Shown: positions 22,115-33,239, numbered from the stretch's first letter. The stretch is DNA of 64,000 nucleotides from Macrothele yani (GCA_039090855.1 CM077023.1:83799127-83863126); one strand, 5' to 3'. A program made the numbers and translations. Notes: generated by a model from the sequence alone, not told the origin.

Positions 22115-23763
22115 AATGAAAGTGCCAAGTCTCTATTGGCAGCGACAATCTTTTCCAAATGGGAACGGAAGTTGTTGTACCGCCGTTGGATGCACTTCTG
22201 AGTGGCAGCATCGTCGGCAGATGGACTCTTGATATTATTATAAAGAGTTAACAGTTTTGCCAGTTGATTCTCAACTGCTGGGTAGCGACCTTCAAATCGG
22301 CTGACATAGGTGGGTAAATTAGGAAGAAGAGTCTTGGCACAAGCAAAGTCGTGCAATTCGTCATATGGGAGAGGAGTGTCCGGAAACACATTCATGCGTA
22401 GGCGTGCGGAAAAATCTTCACGAGGCAGGAGGTAGATGACTGGTTTGGAAGACTTGACAGGGCGACCCAAAGCAGATGATCCAGCAGGCTTAGTCGGAGA
22501 GGTTGGAGTAGAGTGGCCAGGTGTTCGTCGTCGTTTCGAAGAGCCACGAGGAGGTTTGGCTTCCCTTTTGTCAGGATTGGTCCGGAGGTAGCCCTCAGTC
22601 CCATCACTCATCACTTGGTCGCTGACGCTTTGATAGGCTGTGTCATCAGCGGTCGAGGTCTCGGTATCAGACTGGTCAGTCGCAACGGACTCAGAAACTG
22701 CTGTAGGGTTCGCAGGAACACGAAAAGACGGTGAAGATTGTAAAACTGGGTAGTGTTCTTCGGAAAGAGAAGGTGGGACAACAATTGGCGCAGAGGTTGC
22801 CACTGAAGGTAGGTTGTTCGCAGGAACCACCGTCGGTGACGGAGCGCTACTAGGATCTTGATTAGAAGGCGTCGGTGAGACGGGCGGAACAGCCTTTGGT
22901 GGATCAACTGGACACTGCTTATAGTAGTGACCAACCTGGTGACATTGACTACAATGGAATTCCGTCAGGAAGTTTATTTGCCTGACCAGATCCTCACACC
23001 GAACAGTGAAGTGTTTTGGAAGCCGTTCGATTCCTTCTTGTGATGGAGATATGACCCTCGCAACACGGCGAGCACCTTGGATCGACGCATGTCGTGGATC
23101 ACGTAATGGGTCGTTTCGAGCAGCAAGATGCGTTTGTATGCCTCCAACTACCCGACCAACCGAAAATAAGACAGCATACAGCATGAGATCTGTCACTTCC
23201 AACGGGACCGGGTAGAAAGAAACGTTAATGGGTCTTTGGCCCACCGGTTCTGCAGAAAGATGTCTATCACCAATTGTGAGGCCAGATGTTAGGAGAGATT
23301 TCGCCATTTCAGCCGTGGCCAGATAAACGACCACAAGTCGTCCTCTTCGATACATTTGTGGAATAGATTCAGATGGGAACCGCTGTGCAATGGCATCTGC
23401 ATATACTCGCAAAGGAGTGTCCGGAAGGGCTTCGAAATGGACGCCTTTTGCAAGATTCTCAGTAAAAGCTGTGCCAGCTGGAGAGCTGGCTGGGATATTA
23501 AGCACGATATTATTGCCAGCTTGGGAAATGAAAGATTTCAGCTTTTCAGCGCCAACATAATTATTCTTGGATGCTGGACGAGAGACTTTGGAGGCTGCAA
23601 CAGAAGAAAACGAAGGTAATGACACGTTGGGCTCGGCAGTGCTAGAAGAGGCTGCATTTCCAGTGATGTCCATTGCGTCATCATCGATAGCGGAAGCCGG
23701 GAGATGTGACGTAGCTAGAGAAGGCAAATTGGCCACGCCACGGGAGGACGCTTGCGTGGCCAC
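22111..23763 (-). CDS. LINE ORF1, gag-like RNA-binding protein with CCHC zinc knuckle (intact)
   Basis: An open frame of 550 codons on the minus strand, starting at ATG (MATQASSRGVANL) and ending in TGA overlapping ORF2. Residues about 40-250 form a conserved-looking globular region. A CCHC knuckle, CSQCHQVGHYYKQC, lies around residue 270. A Pro/Ser/Thr-rich low-complexity stretch follows (about 285-420), then a basic patch (KRRRTPGHS) and a charged C-terminal domain. By analogy with other two-ORF LINEs, the protein binds LINE RNA and forms ribonucleoprotein particles with ORF2. It is the longest undisturbed open frame in the window, although ORF2 of the same element is broken. ORF1 may be intact by chance or by weaker decay. 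It is not a host gene. Confidence 0.9.
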   Translation of the reverse strand: MATQASSRGVANLPSLATSHLPASAIDDDAMDITGNAASSSTAEPNVSLPSFSSVAASKVSRPASKNNYVGAEKLKSFISQAGNNIVLNIPASSPAGTAFTENLAKGVHFEALPDTPLRVYADAIAQRFPSESIPQMYRRGRLVVVYLATAEMAKSLLTSGLTIGDRHLSAEPVGQRPINVSFYPVPLEVTDLMLYAVLFSVGRVVGGIQTHLAARNDPLRDPRHASIQGARRVARVISPSQEGIERLPKHFTVRCEDLVRQINFLTEFHCSQCHQVGHYYKQCPVDPPKAVPPVSPTPSNQDPSSAPSPTVVPANNLPSVATSAPIVVPPSLSEEHYPVLQSSPSFRVPANPTAVSESVATDQSDTETSTADDTAYQSVSDQVMSDGTEGYLRTNPDKREAKPPRGSSKRRRTPGHSTPTSPTKPAGSSALGRPVKSSKPVIYLLPREDFSARLRMNVFPDTPLPYDELHDFACAKTLLPNLPTYVSRFEGRYPAVENQLAKLLTLYNNIKSPSADDAATQKCIQRRYNNFRSHLEKIVAANRDLALSL

Positions 23764-24067
23764 ACCCCATCTGGGGCATCAGAAAAGGGAGAGAGATTAG
23801 GGCTATCACTATCCCTACCGGAAGTCACCATCTTTAATGGCGGCGCCCAGTAGCGAGCTTGGTCAGCTCGGCCAAACGTAAATAAGATGAAATACAACAA
23901 AATAGGCACTCACCGCGCTCAAAACGAAGCAAAATGAAAGACGATACCTTTATATTTAAGGTGAACGTGAAATCAAGGAGCGAAGAGACCAATAACACAC
24001 CCAAATCACAAGAAAATCGCGGAGCAACAACACGCTGCTCAGTTAAATCCAAAGGGCGAGATCTAAA

Positions 24068-24146
24068 GTGAAAATCCTCCAAATACATGGCGTCAGTGAA
24101 TAAAAAAAGACATCGCTCTTACCACGTTTTAGCAACACACAGCAAA
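24068..24146. repeat. 79-bp direct repeat, 5' copy
   Basis: Same-orientation partner of 17160-17238. It sits at the extreme 5' end of the LINE, with TTTAGATCTCGCCC (minus strand) starting the 5' UTR immediately after it. Confidence 0.93.
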
Positions 24147-24182
24147 CGTACTAATACATTTTAATAGTAGAAATGGTTCCCT

Positions 24183-24322
24183 ATTTCCTCTGTAAGAAAA
24201 ATCCAAGGGTGTATATTATAAATTTTAGATCGCATGACTGAGACAAATTTAAATTTCCTCTGTAAGAAAAATCCAATGGTGTATATTATAAATTTTAGAT
24301 CGCATGACTGAGACAAACTTAG
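24183..24322. repeat. tandem duplication, 2 x 70 bp
   Basis: ATTTCCTCTGTAAGAAAAAT and the following ~50 bases (through GCATGACTGAGACAAA) repeat exactly 70 bases later, with only a few differences. Confidence 0.93.
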
Positions 24323-24640
24323 ATACAATTAGAGAAAAACACGTAGAAAAATAAAAAAAATAAATAACATTTTTTCTTTTTTTTAAATCTAACTGTATGC
24401 TTCTGGATGAGCACGCCGGGATATTTTCTCAATATTTAAGTTCATTTTTAACTTGTTAGTGTTCAACGGCAATTATTCAACTAATATCTACGTCCACTCA
24501 TAAATCTGTGCTATGATATTGCTTCGTCTGCGCTAAGTTTCAACAAAGGTTCAGAAATATTTGTGATTTTGTTAATCGACGACCACTTTTTGCCCAGGAA
24601 GTGCTTTCTTTTCACCCTAACACCGCCCTCTAAAGCCTTT

Positions 24641-24820
24641 TTTTTTTTTTTTTCGTTATGGGAGTATGACAACCGTGAACAGCTAAATGGGCTATAAACA
24701 GTCGTTCTTCCCTAATTTGGGGCCACTGTTTTATTGGAAGAAGCGCGAGCCAGTGCCGTAAGACAAACCCACCATCCAATCTTCTCCCGGGATTCGAATC
24801 CGGACCCATCTTGGTCTGAA
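24641..24820 (-). mobile_element. SINE family 1, diverged copy
   Basis: A poly(T) start followed by the inverted body and a B box in the form GGATTCGAATCCGG. The tRNA head is truncated or lost beyond about 24820. Sequence identity to the family is clearly lower than for the copies at 30 and 40 kb. Confidence 0.85.
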
Positions 24821-24822
24821 AC

Positions 24823-25982
24823 ACTTTATCCGTACCAAATGTATACAACAGTTGTCGCAGTTGCCCAAAACGTTGAGCGTAAAGGCTAACAAATACACAC
24901 TATCACTTGCGACGTATACTGTATGCTCCAATTTAGCTTCCATTTTAGTTCTTTGTTCTTATTTAAATTATGTTACTTTTTGCTACCTCTTTTTTATTAA
25001 ATTTTCGTTACTTTTTCTTACTTTACCTCATATCTCTAAGGAGCTTAGAATTTCGGAACTCCTAGCAGGTAGTCAAGTCAGTAAGACGTGTCCATATCAT
25101 GAACAAAAAGGTGTGGCATAATTCATCTATCGAGCTTGTGACTTGCTGCTGTTTTGTCAACAGGTTGTAATTCCTTTGAAGCCAAGTTATTAATGGTAGT
25201 CAAAGCGTTCTTTACTATGTTTACCTCGGTTTAACTGTTTATAATTCTTCACTTAATTGGTCTGTGTCTGAAGCTATAATACAAGTGTTTACCTTTCCCT
25301 GTATTTTGGCAAGGGCAATAAGGAAAGGTACTGTAAGTTCGAATTCGCTCATTTTTTCTCTTTTATGATACAGTCATGTTCGTATAATTTTACAGGCAAC
25401 AACCGGCAACTAGGGGTCCGACATTTACCCGCTAAATTATGGCTGAGTCCATATTTAGGGTAGCATTAACCTTTTATCAACACTAAACCCAAATTTTTGT
25501 AGTACCGATGCCCGTAAATCAAAATGGCACTCAACATGTGTGTTAAGATGGTCAGTGCATTAATACAATCATTTCCCTGAAATAGTAATATGAGCTTGGG
25601 CCGTGATAATACGTGAGGAACAAGACTAGTTTCACGAAACATAAATCAGTGTTACTAGGCAAAAATAAAGAAAACGTGTCTTAAAGACTCCTTGTAAGAC
25701 AGATGAGGTAAAACGCGTTTTGAAAAAGCCCGCGTGTTTCGATAATACTGTTGTGAGGGGTATTAAAGTACATACTTAAAATATGGTACGCTGAAGCATT
25801 TGAATCCACATATGGGAAGTTTGGATTGTATGTTGCTTGTGGATTTATTTCATGTTCTCAAAAACTATTAATTGAGAGCTACCATATGTCGGGATTGATG
25901 TATTATTTTAAATCGTGACAGACTGAACTGCCCAACAGCAAATCTGTTATTCGCTAGCGTGTTCTTCATATTTGTCTTGACC
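24823..25982. other. intergenic stretch, no gene seen
   Basis: AT-rich sequence without recognisable domains or repeat ends. Confidence 0.55.
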
Positions 25983-27065
25983 GGTACGAATGACCTGGGT
26001 CCCGGGTCAACGGGTCGGCAATTTTTTGCGGGTTAAACGGGTCGAGTCAAGGTGTTCCTCACCCGATTTCGACCAGGTTTATTTCCGTTATATTTTGGAA
26101 AGCAAAACGAAATTTTTTTCAAAGAAAAATGCGCATTGTGGAATTTTGTGCTCGATACTGGTGCCCGCGGACTGAAAAATGATTTGTCATGCAAATTAAA
26201 GGAAGACTGTCCTCAGAAGGAAGAGTGTCTTTCCTTCTGAGAGGCAATGATGAAAACAACATTAACATTTTGGAAACTTTCATCTCATCATAAGCTTGTG
26301 AAAATTGGTGTTACTGTGAAACATATTCTGAAGCTTGAAATATTATCAAGAAAACGACAAAAACTGAAATTAAACATACAACAAGTTTCGTAATTCAAAA
26401 TTTTTGACTGTAGCGTCATTAAAATTAGGTGGGACAACCTTAATTGCACTGCGGAGGGAATTTTTGACGCCCGCAGATATATTTGATAACATGTGTAAAA
26501 CAATTAGGTTACGTCTTGCAAATGACAGTTTCAATACTGTAAGTTAGTGAGTAAATTTATACGTTCCCATAATACGTTTGTTTGATTTCCGTATAACCTA
26601 CGTAAGATAGCCCCTGCAGAGAGACTTTTTGAACTCACTGCATATATATATGTAGATATAGATATTAGAATTCAAAGCAGATGTTTCCGGTCGAGTCCGG
26701 GTCAGTAACAGATCCGGGTCGGGTCCAATTATGTGACGTCCGGTAGAGGCCTGCACGGGCCTAATTTGGTGAGCCTGGCTCGGCCCGTGATGTGCCATTT
26801 GGTATTATTTTGTCTTTCTATTGTATTTTATTAAAATGGGAAAATTAAAAAATGAAATGAGATATTATTGAAAATTTTTAGTTGAATGTAAGCCTAAAAA
26901 TATTAACTAAACTTTGACAATTATCGAAAAATATAACCTTTAAAGAGGGAGAAAAAGGAAGATTATGCGAGTTCAGAACCTCCCTTTCTCTGAACTAGTA
27001 AAAGGTAACACTACAAAAGTCAATCCAAATACACATTAGGGATAGGAGAAAAAATCGATGTCGTC

Positions 27066-27067
<2 letters not shown>

Positions 27068-27126
<59 letters not shown>

Positions 27127-27139
27127 TACACACACACAC
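27068..27139. repeat. (CT)n-(CA)n compound microsatellite
   Basis: About 20 CT units followed by CA units, inside the hAT-like element. The related element at 43 kb carries the same microsatellite as GT/GA on the other strand, so it belongs to the element. Confidence 0.96.
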
Positions 27140-27290
27140 ATACAATGCACACACTCTTCGTCCCCTACTCTACACAACACACACACACATACAATGCACA
27201 CACTCTTCGTCCCCTACTCTACACAACACACACACACACATACAATGCACACACTCTTCGTCCCCTACTCTACACAACACACACACTTGC
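27140..27290. repeat. minisatellite, 3 units of ~50 bp
   Basis: Three units of TACAATGCACACACTCTTCG plus CCCCTACTCTACACAAC, spaced 49 and 51 bases, separated by CA runs of varying length. Confidence 0.95.
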
Positions 27291-27679
27291 TCGGGGTCGA
27301 ATCTTTTTGCTGTCAACAAACCCCAAAATGGTTTTACCATCTGAATAATTACAGATTGATAAAAACACTGTGAGTGCCTCTCCTTGCTTTTCTGATTACG
27401 TCCTGGGCTATGTCATGGAAGTAACTAAAGCCAGCGAAACAAACACACCAAAAAATAGGAGAACACGACCATTGCGATAAAAAGAATTGGTCGACGTGGC
27501 CCGGCTCGGTCGTAAGTGTCTGGGGAAAAGCCCGGTCCGGCCCGTTGCTTTGTTCTCTAAACTGAAAAAACGCCCGGCCCGTTGCTTTGTTCTCTAAACT
27601 AAAAAAAGCCCGGCCCGTGCAGACCTCTAACGTCCTGGTCCAAAATTTTTGACCCGTTTCCAACTCTGGTACGAATGAG

Positions 27680-29890
27680 AAAGAAAGTACAAATTGCTTT
27701 CACTTGGATGTGAATAGATAAAAGGGGGCGGTATCCTCAAAAATTTCAAAAGAACCATTTCGAGGCTGCATCAGTGTTGATATATGAGCACGTAAAATAT
27801 AGTTTTGCAACTGTCAGCGTCATTTTATTTAGGTCCAGTTCCTGTACATTTTAAAAATTTGTTATTGCTTCTCTGTAATTCAGATTTTTGGTAGTAAATG
27901 CCATCATCTATTATAACTGTAGGAAGACAGTTTAGCTAATATTATCATGCTTCTGACACGCAAAGGGAACGGAGTGGTGGAATTATTTATAAAATCAAGT
28001 AGAATACGTCAGCATAGGTGCCTCTGCAAAATGGGGACAAGCGTGACATTTAATCAGAATGCGTGCTTAATTAACACCGTACCCGCTATCCGTCGATGTT
28101 TGCTCATTAATCAGCTAGTGTCGTCCGGTCAACATGTCCTTCTCCTCCTTAATCATGTCCGCGTCCGTTGTGCTTCCAGACGATATTTGTATTCGCTACC
28201 GACTCGTCGTTGGTCGTCATAACAACCGCTGATAAATTGACACTGGGCCAAGCTAATAATCGGCAAAAGCCGCATTTACCGTAACTCGGAGAACGCGTTT
28301 CTCAAAACATAGCTGTTGCTTGTACAACAGTAGTTATTGAACGGAGTCACAAGGTGAACGACGTCAAAGCAGAATGTCATGTTAATTCTGCGCTACAGTA
28401 AATTTTCCCTCGCCGACGAGCACCTGTTCAGCCCTACGTTTATAGGCCATTCGGTTAGACTTCCTACGAAATTTCATTAGATTTCCGAGAATGGATAGGA
28501 CAGAAGGAAAACATATTCCAATCTTAGCCCCCACGAGTTTCTAACAATGACATGGATAAAATAAAACGTGAGAAAAAGTACGCCTTCGATGAAACAACTG
28601 AGTTATTAATGGTTTGGTCCTTCCACAGAGGTGTTGCGGTTCTCAAAAGTATTTTTGCATTTTGTATCTGGCAGAATGAGTGCCACACCCACACTTTTTT
28701 TTTTTTTTTTTTTTACTGTGCAAAGCAGAAGAAAGTCTCTAATCTCCCATCTATTTCGACAATTTGATTTCAAACGTGAAATGTTAATTTAAATAAGATG
28801 CTAGGTTCAAGAAAAGTTCAGGAAATCTAATAAAACTTGAATATATTTTCTATCAGTGGTGCACAGAGGATTTTTTTGGGGGAAGGCCCAGATTATTGAA
28901 AATATAAATAAAAATGCATCAGAAGCCATAAAAAGATCTCCGCCATATTAAAGTGCGTTTTCAATGCTTCGTAAAATATATATTTAGAAACATATACAAA
29001 TATTATGTTTAACAAGAAGCAGCCAATAACAAAGAACGAGAGACCAAGTGATACTTCATTGGGAGGGCCCGTGACCTTGGACCAGTCCCACTGGGTATGC
29101 CACTGTTGTTAAGTGTTAATTCCGTAAATCATTTACGAAAATTTTGCAACAAGGAAATCTCACCCTTGTTACTTCTGTGAAAATTTCCACTAACAATCAA
29201 GTATACGCAATCAATTTTGAAATCGATGCAACATTTCAGGGAATGTATTGCGTTTGAGAAACCAATCCAAAGCGGTGCAGCTTCTATTTTCATGCAATAG
29301 GAAGCGTTGTTTAAACATGAAACTTGTCTCTTGAGTTAGTAAACTTTAAATGAGTTCAGTAATATCTATACTCGGGAAATTTTGGAGTCTCTATAGCGGA
29401 GGACACAACAAGATGGCAACTTACTTATCTTCCAAAAAAGGCAGCGGTCCAATTTTTTTTACCTTCTTTTCAATCGCTGCTCTGAAGCATACGTGACTGA
29501 TGTGTTAGGTCAAATACATATCTTTGGGTAAGATTTCTGATAAGTGTTTTATAGGTCCCATTCGCTTTTAAACGGCCTCAATTCTGTGAGTCTAAAAGAA
29601 GCCCTAAGCTGCTTTGAAACGCACAGAACGCAATATCTACAGATTTTTCACGTATTACATAAGAATTTCGGAGGAGATGAATTTTCTGAGCAGCAGTGCA
29701 TTACTAATCAGAATGATCACAATGCACAATTGTGTTGAAGCTCCACACACACACACTAAGTGAGATCATAACGGTATTAGGTTTTGCATGACGTTCACCC
29801 AACTAGCCTGTGCTGCCATCTGTCGAGGTTTCTCATTACCATAATCGCAATCGTCTTCTGTGCATTTAAAGAATGTAACGAAAAATATCC
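27680..29890. other. intergenic stretch, no gene seen
   Basis: AT-rich with a poly(T) tract near 28696-28714 and no interpretable coding motif on either strand. Confidence 0.55.
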
Positions 29891-30364
29891 CCGCCGCCCC
29901 GGTGGCGCAGTAGTCTAAGCGATGGCTTCTGATCATTCGTCCGAGATGGGTCCGGGTTCGAATTCTGGTGAGGCTTGGATGCCGCCCCGGTAGCGCAGTG
30001 GTCTAAGCGATGGCTTCTGATCATTCGTACGAAATGGGTCCGGGTTCGAATCCCGGTGAGGCATGGATGTTGTGTTTGTCTTACGTCGCTGGCTCTCTCC
30101 CTTCCCTGGAGCCAGTGGCCCTAAATTAGGGACGGGCGACTGCTTATAGCCCACTTTGTTGCTCACGGTGGTCGTTAAACCTCCAATCAAAAAAAAAAAA
30201 AAAAAAAAAAAAAAAGAGAGACTTGGATGCTGTGTTTGTCTTACGGCAATGGCTCTCTCCCTTCCCAGAACCAGTGGTCCAAAGTAAGGGGTGGGCGTCT
30301 CCTATAACCCAATGAATTGCTCATGGTGGTTGTTAACCCCCCCTCCCGATTCCCCTCCAAAAAA
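29891..30364 (+). mobile_element. SINE family 1 interrupted by a second SINE
   Basis: The outer SINE is split: head and B box at 29891-29980, body and tail at 30217-30364 (ending CCTCCAAAAAA). The inner SINE sits between them at the GAGGCTTGGATG site. The outer tail region has diverged more than the inner copy, as expected for the older insertion. Confidence 0.93.
29981..30215 (+). mobile_element. SINE family 1, nested copy
   Basis: Complete: GCCGCCCCGGTAGCGCAG head, A box, B box GGTTCGAATCC, body, and a 25-base poly(A) tail (30191-30215). The target duplication is TGAGGCTTGGATG (29969-29981) and AGAGACTTGGATG (30217-30229). Confidence 0.95.
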
Positions 30365-30433
30365 TAGCCACTCCCTGCAGATCCTAATAGCTAAGTTCAA
30401 AACAATTGTCATTGCACTCAGTATTATACATTT

Positions 30434-30651
30434 TTTTTTGTTTTATTCGAGGTTTAACGACCACTGTGAGCAACTAAATGGGCTATAAGCAGTCGCCCGT
30501 CCCTAATTTAGGGTCACTGGTTCCAGGGAAGGGAGAGAGCTAGTGCCGTAAGACAAACACAACATCCATGCCTCACCGGGATTCGAACCCGGACCCCTTT
30601 CGGACGAATGATCAGAGGCCATCGCTTAGACCACTGCGCCACCGGGGCGGC
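30434..30651 (-). mobile_element. SINE family 1 (copy with 11-bp target duplication)
   Basis: Poly(T) start, inverted body, B box inverse GGATTCGAACC and head inverse CCGGGGCGGC. The exact duplication ATTATACATTT lies at 30423-30433 and 30652-30662. Confidence 0.96.
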
Positions 30652-30968
30652 ATTATACATTTGCATCGCTTGATTAGAGAGGGACAGATATTCGCATAAC
30701 TTTGTGTGGCTGTCTGACCTGTCCATTACTGAAAAGACACGTGAACTTTGCTGCAAAGGTTTTTGTTTGTAATAAAACATTCTTCGAAGACAAACCGGTT
30801 TCGAAACATTCACCAACCTTTAATATAAGTGTGTTGGTCTTGAAGTCTAATGGCAAAACCGGTCCCAGAAAAAGTGTTCCAGCAAAGATAAGACGTAAGT
30901 TAACCGGGTGCAACTTGTTGCTGCTGGAATAAATGTGGACAAATTGAATCACCGGACACCTCTTCATT

Positions 30969-31175
30969 TTATTTCGGGGTTTAGTGATGACCGCGAGCAA
31001 CTCTAAGGACTGCAAGCAGTGGCCCGTCTCTAATTTAGGACCACTGGTTCTAGGGAAGGGCCAAATCTAGCGCCATCATACTAGAGCACTACCCATGCCT
31101 CATCTGGGTCTCGAGCCTGGACTTACCTTGGAAGAATGGCTAGAGGCCAACGCCTCAGATCACTCGGCCAGCGCG
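30969..31175 (-). mobile_element. SINE family 1, old diverged copy
   Basis: The same order of blocks is recognisable (GAGCAACTC...GGGCC-like, CCACTGGTTC.AGGGAAGGG, CATGCCTCA, GGGTCTCGAGCC as B box, AGAGGCCAACGCC), with many substitutions and about 15 extra bases. No target duplication is evident. Confidence 0.75.
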
Positions 31176-31239
31176 ACAATGTGAGACGATCCCAAGTATC
31201 GGCCTTACGTTCATAACGTCCTGTAACCCGCAGGTCTTC

Positions 31240-31500
31240 TTTTTGGCAGGAGTGTCTAGCGAATTGCTTCAACAAGATAACGCTAAGATACATGCCGTAA
31301 ACATCACCACGGAAAGTCTACCACTTGCCAACGTTTCCGTTGCCAACCATGCCGTGCGCTTAACGCTGATTCAAAAATTTCGATACTTGGAACAGAGTCA
31401 GCTGCAGACTCATCAGCCATTGGAGTGGAGTGTAGCCACCCAATGAGAGCAGTTACAAGAGTTATGGATACCTCGAAACGCTCTTCCAGGCATATAAGAA
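31240..31500 (+). pseudogene. possible Tc1-like catalytic-core relic
   Basis: A frame reading LLQQDNAKIHAVNI (compare QQDNARPHAARV), followed 25-30 residues later by RLTLIQKFRYLEQ (compare DLNPIEHLWEQ). The spacing and order fit a DD34E core, but no other part of the element is recognisable. Weak. Confidence 0.4.
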
Positions 31501-31667
31501 TTCCATGCTACAATATGAGTGAGCTGAAAGTACAATTTGTTATACACCCATCTACAAACCTGCCCTACTGAGCCGCAATAACGTGACCAGCCGACTCCCC
31601 CCCTTTCCTACAGGCTATGACTAGGTTCACTACATGTCTGCTGCATAGCGTACCGGCGACTGCGCTT

Positions 31668-31895
31668 ATTGCGCCAAAAAGTGGTGCTACACGAGCTGCA
31701 CCACTTTTGGGGCAAAAGTAAACCATTGTGTGATTCATGAATCATACATAAACGTACAACTTCGCACCATTTAGGTTGGATACATTACCATGGTACATTA
31801 TTGCTGCATGTTTTTGTGTGTTTCATGTTATCCCCCAAATGTGGTGCAGCTGCTGTAGCACCACTTTTTGGTGCAACCTACTGCAAAATGTTAAC
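31668..31895. mobile_element. palindromic MITE, copy 2
   Basis: The inverted ends CCAAAAAGTGGTGC and CACTTTTTGGTGCAACCTAC match copies 1 and 3. The left end is slightly truncated. Confidence 0.85.
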
Positions 31896-31904
31896 AGTGT
31901 ACGG

Positions 31905-32450
31905 ATATGACGCATCGATCGGCGTATTAGTCTCCAGGTAATTACGGATCCATAAGCTGTAGCGGCGACTGTGGACATTCCTGTCACGACTCGGTTGGTA
32001 AATTGAAAATTTGCGGAGGCAGGTCTGCGCTCCCAGCATTTCTTGCGTCGACTGACATTGACCGTAGGCCATGACTGAGCTCGACTGGAGTGGTGTCGTT
32101 GTAGAACTGCGTGACGAAAACAGTGGCACGATGGCGTGTTTAGCGATGAGTACCGATTCTGTCTTGGTGCTGACGATCATCAAGTTCGCGTCTAGCGAAA
32201 ACGCGGTCACAGGGGAATCTAGATGCCTGCGAGCAGCGTGCTGCTCACCAGCCAGACATTCTCGTATGGGGCGCCATTAGTTATTATAGCCGGTCACTTC
32301 TGATACGCATAGGCGGCACGGTGATAGGCTGGCGCTATGTAGATGACGTTTTTCAGCCCGTGTTGCTGCTATTTCTGAGTAGTGTTCGTGAGGCCGTTTT
32401 ACAGCAAGACAACGCTCGGCCACATATATGTATGGGACCTCATTAGACGA
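31905..32450 (+). pseudogene. Tc1-like transposase relic related to family E
   Basis: Readable plus-strand segments include ILVWGAISYYSRSLL, IGWRYVDDVFQPVLL and AVLQQDNARPHI (second catalytic Asp). They match the order of the family E type core. The DNA-binding part is frameshifted, and the element ends soon after the second catalytic block, before the Glu block. Inactive. Confidence 0.75.
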
Positions 32451-33239
32451 CGCTTGTAAGCCTCTCGTCAGCTCCCCTTAAATACCGCTAAATAATGGAA
32501 CCAGGTAAAAGTTGCGTGGTCCCAGCTACACCAGAACACCATAAGAGGGTTGGGTTGTTTCACTCCCTTTTCCCCGTGTATGATGCATTACGTAACATGA
32601 TGATCACGCAAGATATTGGCTGTTGTCACATGATTTTGTTTTGTAGCCTGTCAAACAGGTTTGCCGCGTTTGAAATTAAATCACATTTCATCCACCGCAT
32701 GTCCTATGTCTCTGGTGATTTTCGGCCTATTTAGTTTACGCTTTCTGGGTGTGGCAATTTCGATGGCAAGTAGTGTATCAAAAAGGAAAGCGCGTATATA
32801 TCTTTTCCTGGAAGCGTGTCATTTGATATTGAGGATGGATCTCTGTGAATGAAAACCCGTGTGAAATATCAACAATTTCTTTACCATGTAACACCCGGGG
32901 TCTAGTTGAAAATTTGGATTATTGATAAAAGGATATTAATGAATTACTTTTCATCTGCACAAATATCGTACTCTTTTTTTGGTTAGGCTGGAAAACCAAA
33001 ATTATTCCATCTATTCAAAAAAAAAAAAAAAAAAAAAAAAACAGGCAGAGCAAAATTTGCGAACATTATTATATGCTAAGCATAATATTGAATTTCCTGA
33101 AATCCTAACTAAAATCATATACAATCCTATAGAAAAAGAATTGAAGAAAATCTCATAGAGATAACCTGACTAAATTTGGAAGAAACTAGAGGACACGAGA
33201 AGCAATTATGAAAAAGCGTTTGGCAAAACAGAATAGAAC
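32451..33239. other. intergenic stretch with poly(A)
   Basis: AT-rich sequence with a 22-base poly(A) near 33020-33041. Nothing coding recognised. Confidence 0.5.

Larger units (their letters stand above)
17160..24146 (-). mobile_element. full-length L1/Tx1-clade LINE with terminal direct repeats
   Basis: In minus orientation: a 79-bp repeat (24146-24068), 5' UTR, ORF1 (23763-22111), ORF2 (about 22114-18416), a 3' UTR of about 950 bp with AATAAA near 17485, an unrecognised segment of about 100 bp, a tRNA-like module (17330-17255), and a second copy of the 79-bp repeat (17238-17160). Two ORFs, an apurinic-type endonuclease ahead of the RT, a single CCHC knuckle in ORF1, and the RT motif SPDQTYTVPGRSISNN place it in the L1/Tx1 group by family knowledge. 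Non-LTR elements do not normally carry terminal direct repeats. See findings for interpretations. Confidence 0.9.
26744..27629 (+). mobile_element. hAT-like non-autonomous element, copy 1
   Basis: 886 bp, bounded by inverted ends TAGAGGCCTGCACGGGCC and GGCCCGTGCAGACCTCTA. Flanked by the 8-bp target duplication ACGTCCGG/ACGTCCTG (26736-26743 and 27630-27637, one mismatch). An 8-bp duplication fits the hAT superfamily. It contains CT/CA microsatellites and GGCCCGG-rich subterminal repeats but no transposase. Confidence 0.85.
25993..27667. mobile_element. outer transposon-like unit hosting a nested hAT-like element
   Basis: Flanked by an exact direct repeat GGTACGAATGA (25983-25993 and 27668-27678). 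Its ends share an inverted motif (AACGGGTC...AATTTTT on the left, and AAAATTTTTGACCCGTTT on the right). The interior is interrupted by the 886-bp hAT-like element. No transposase recognised; superfamily unknown. Confidence 0.55.
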
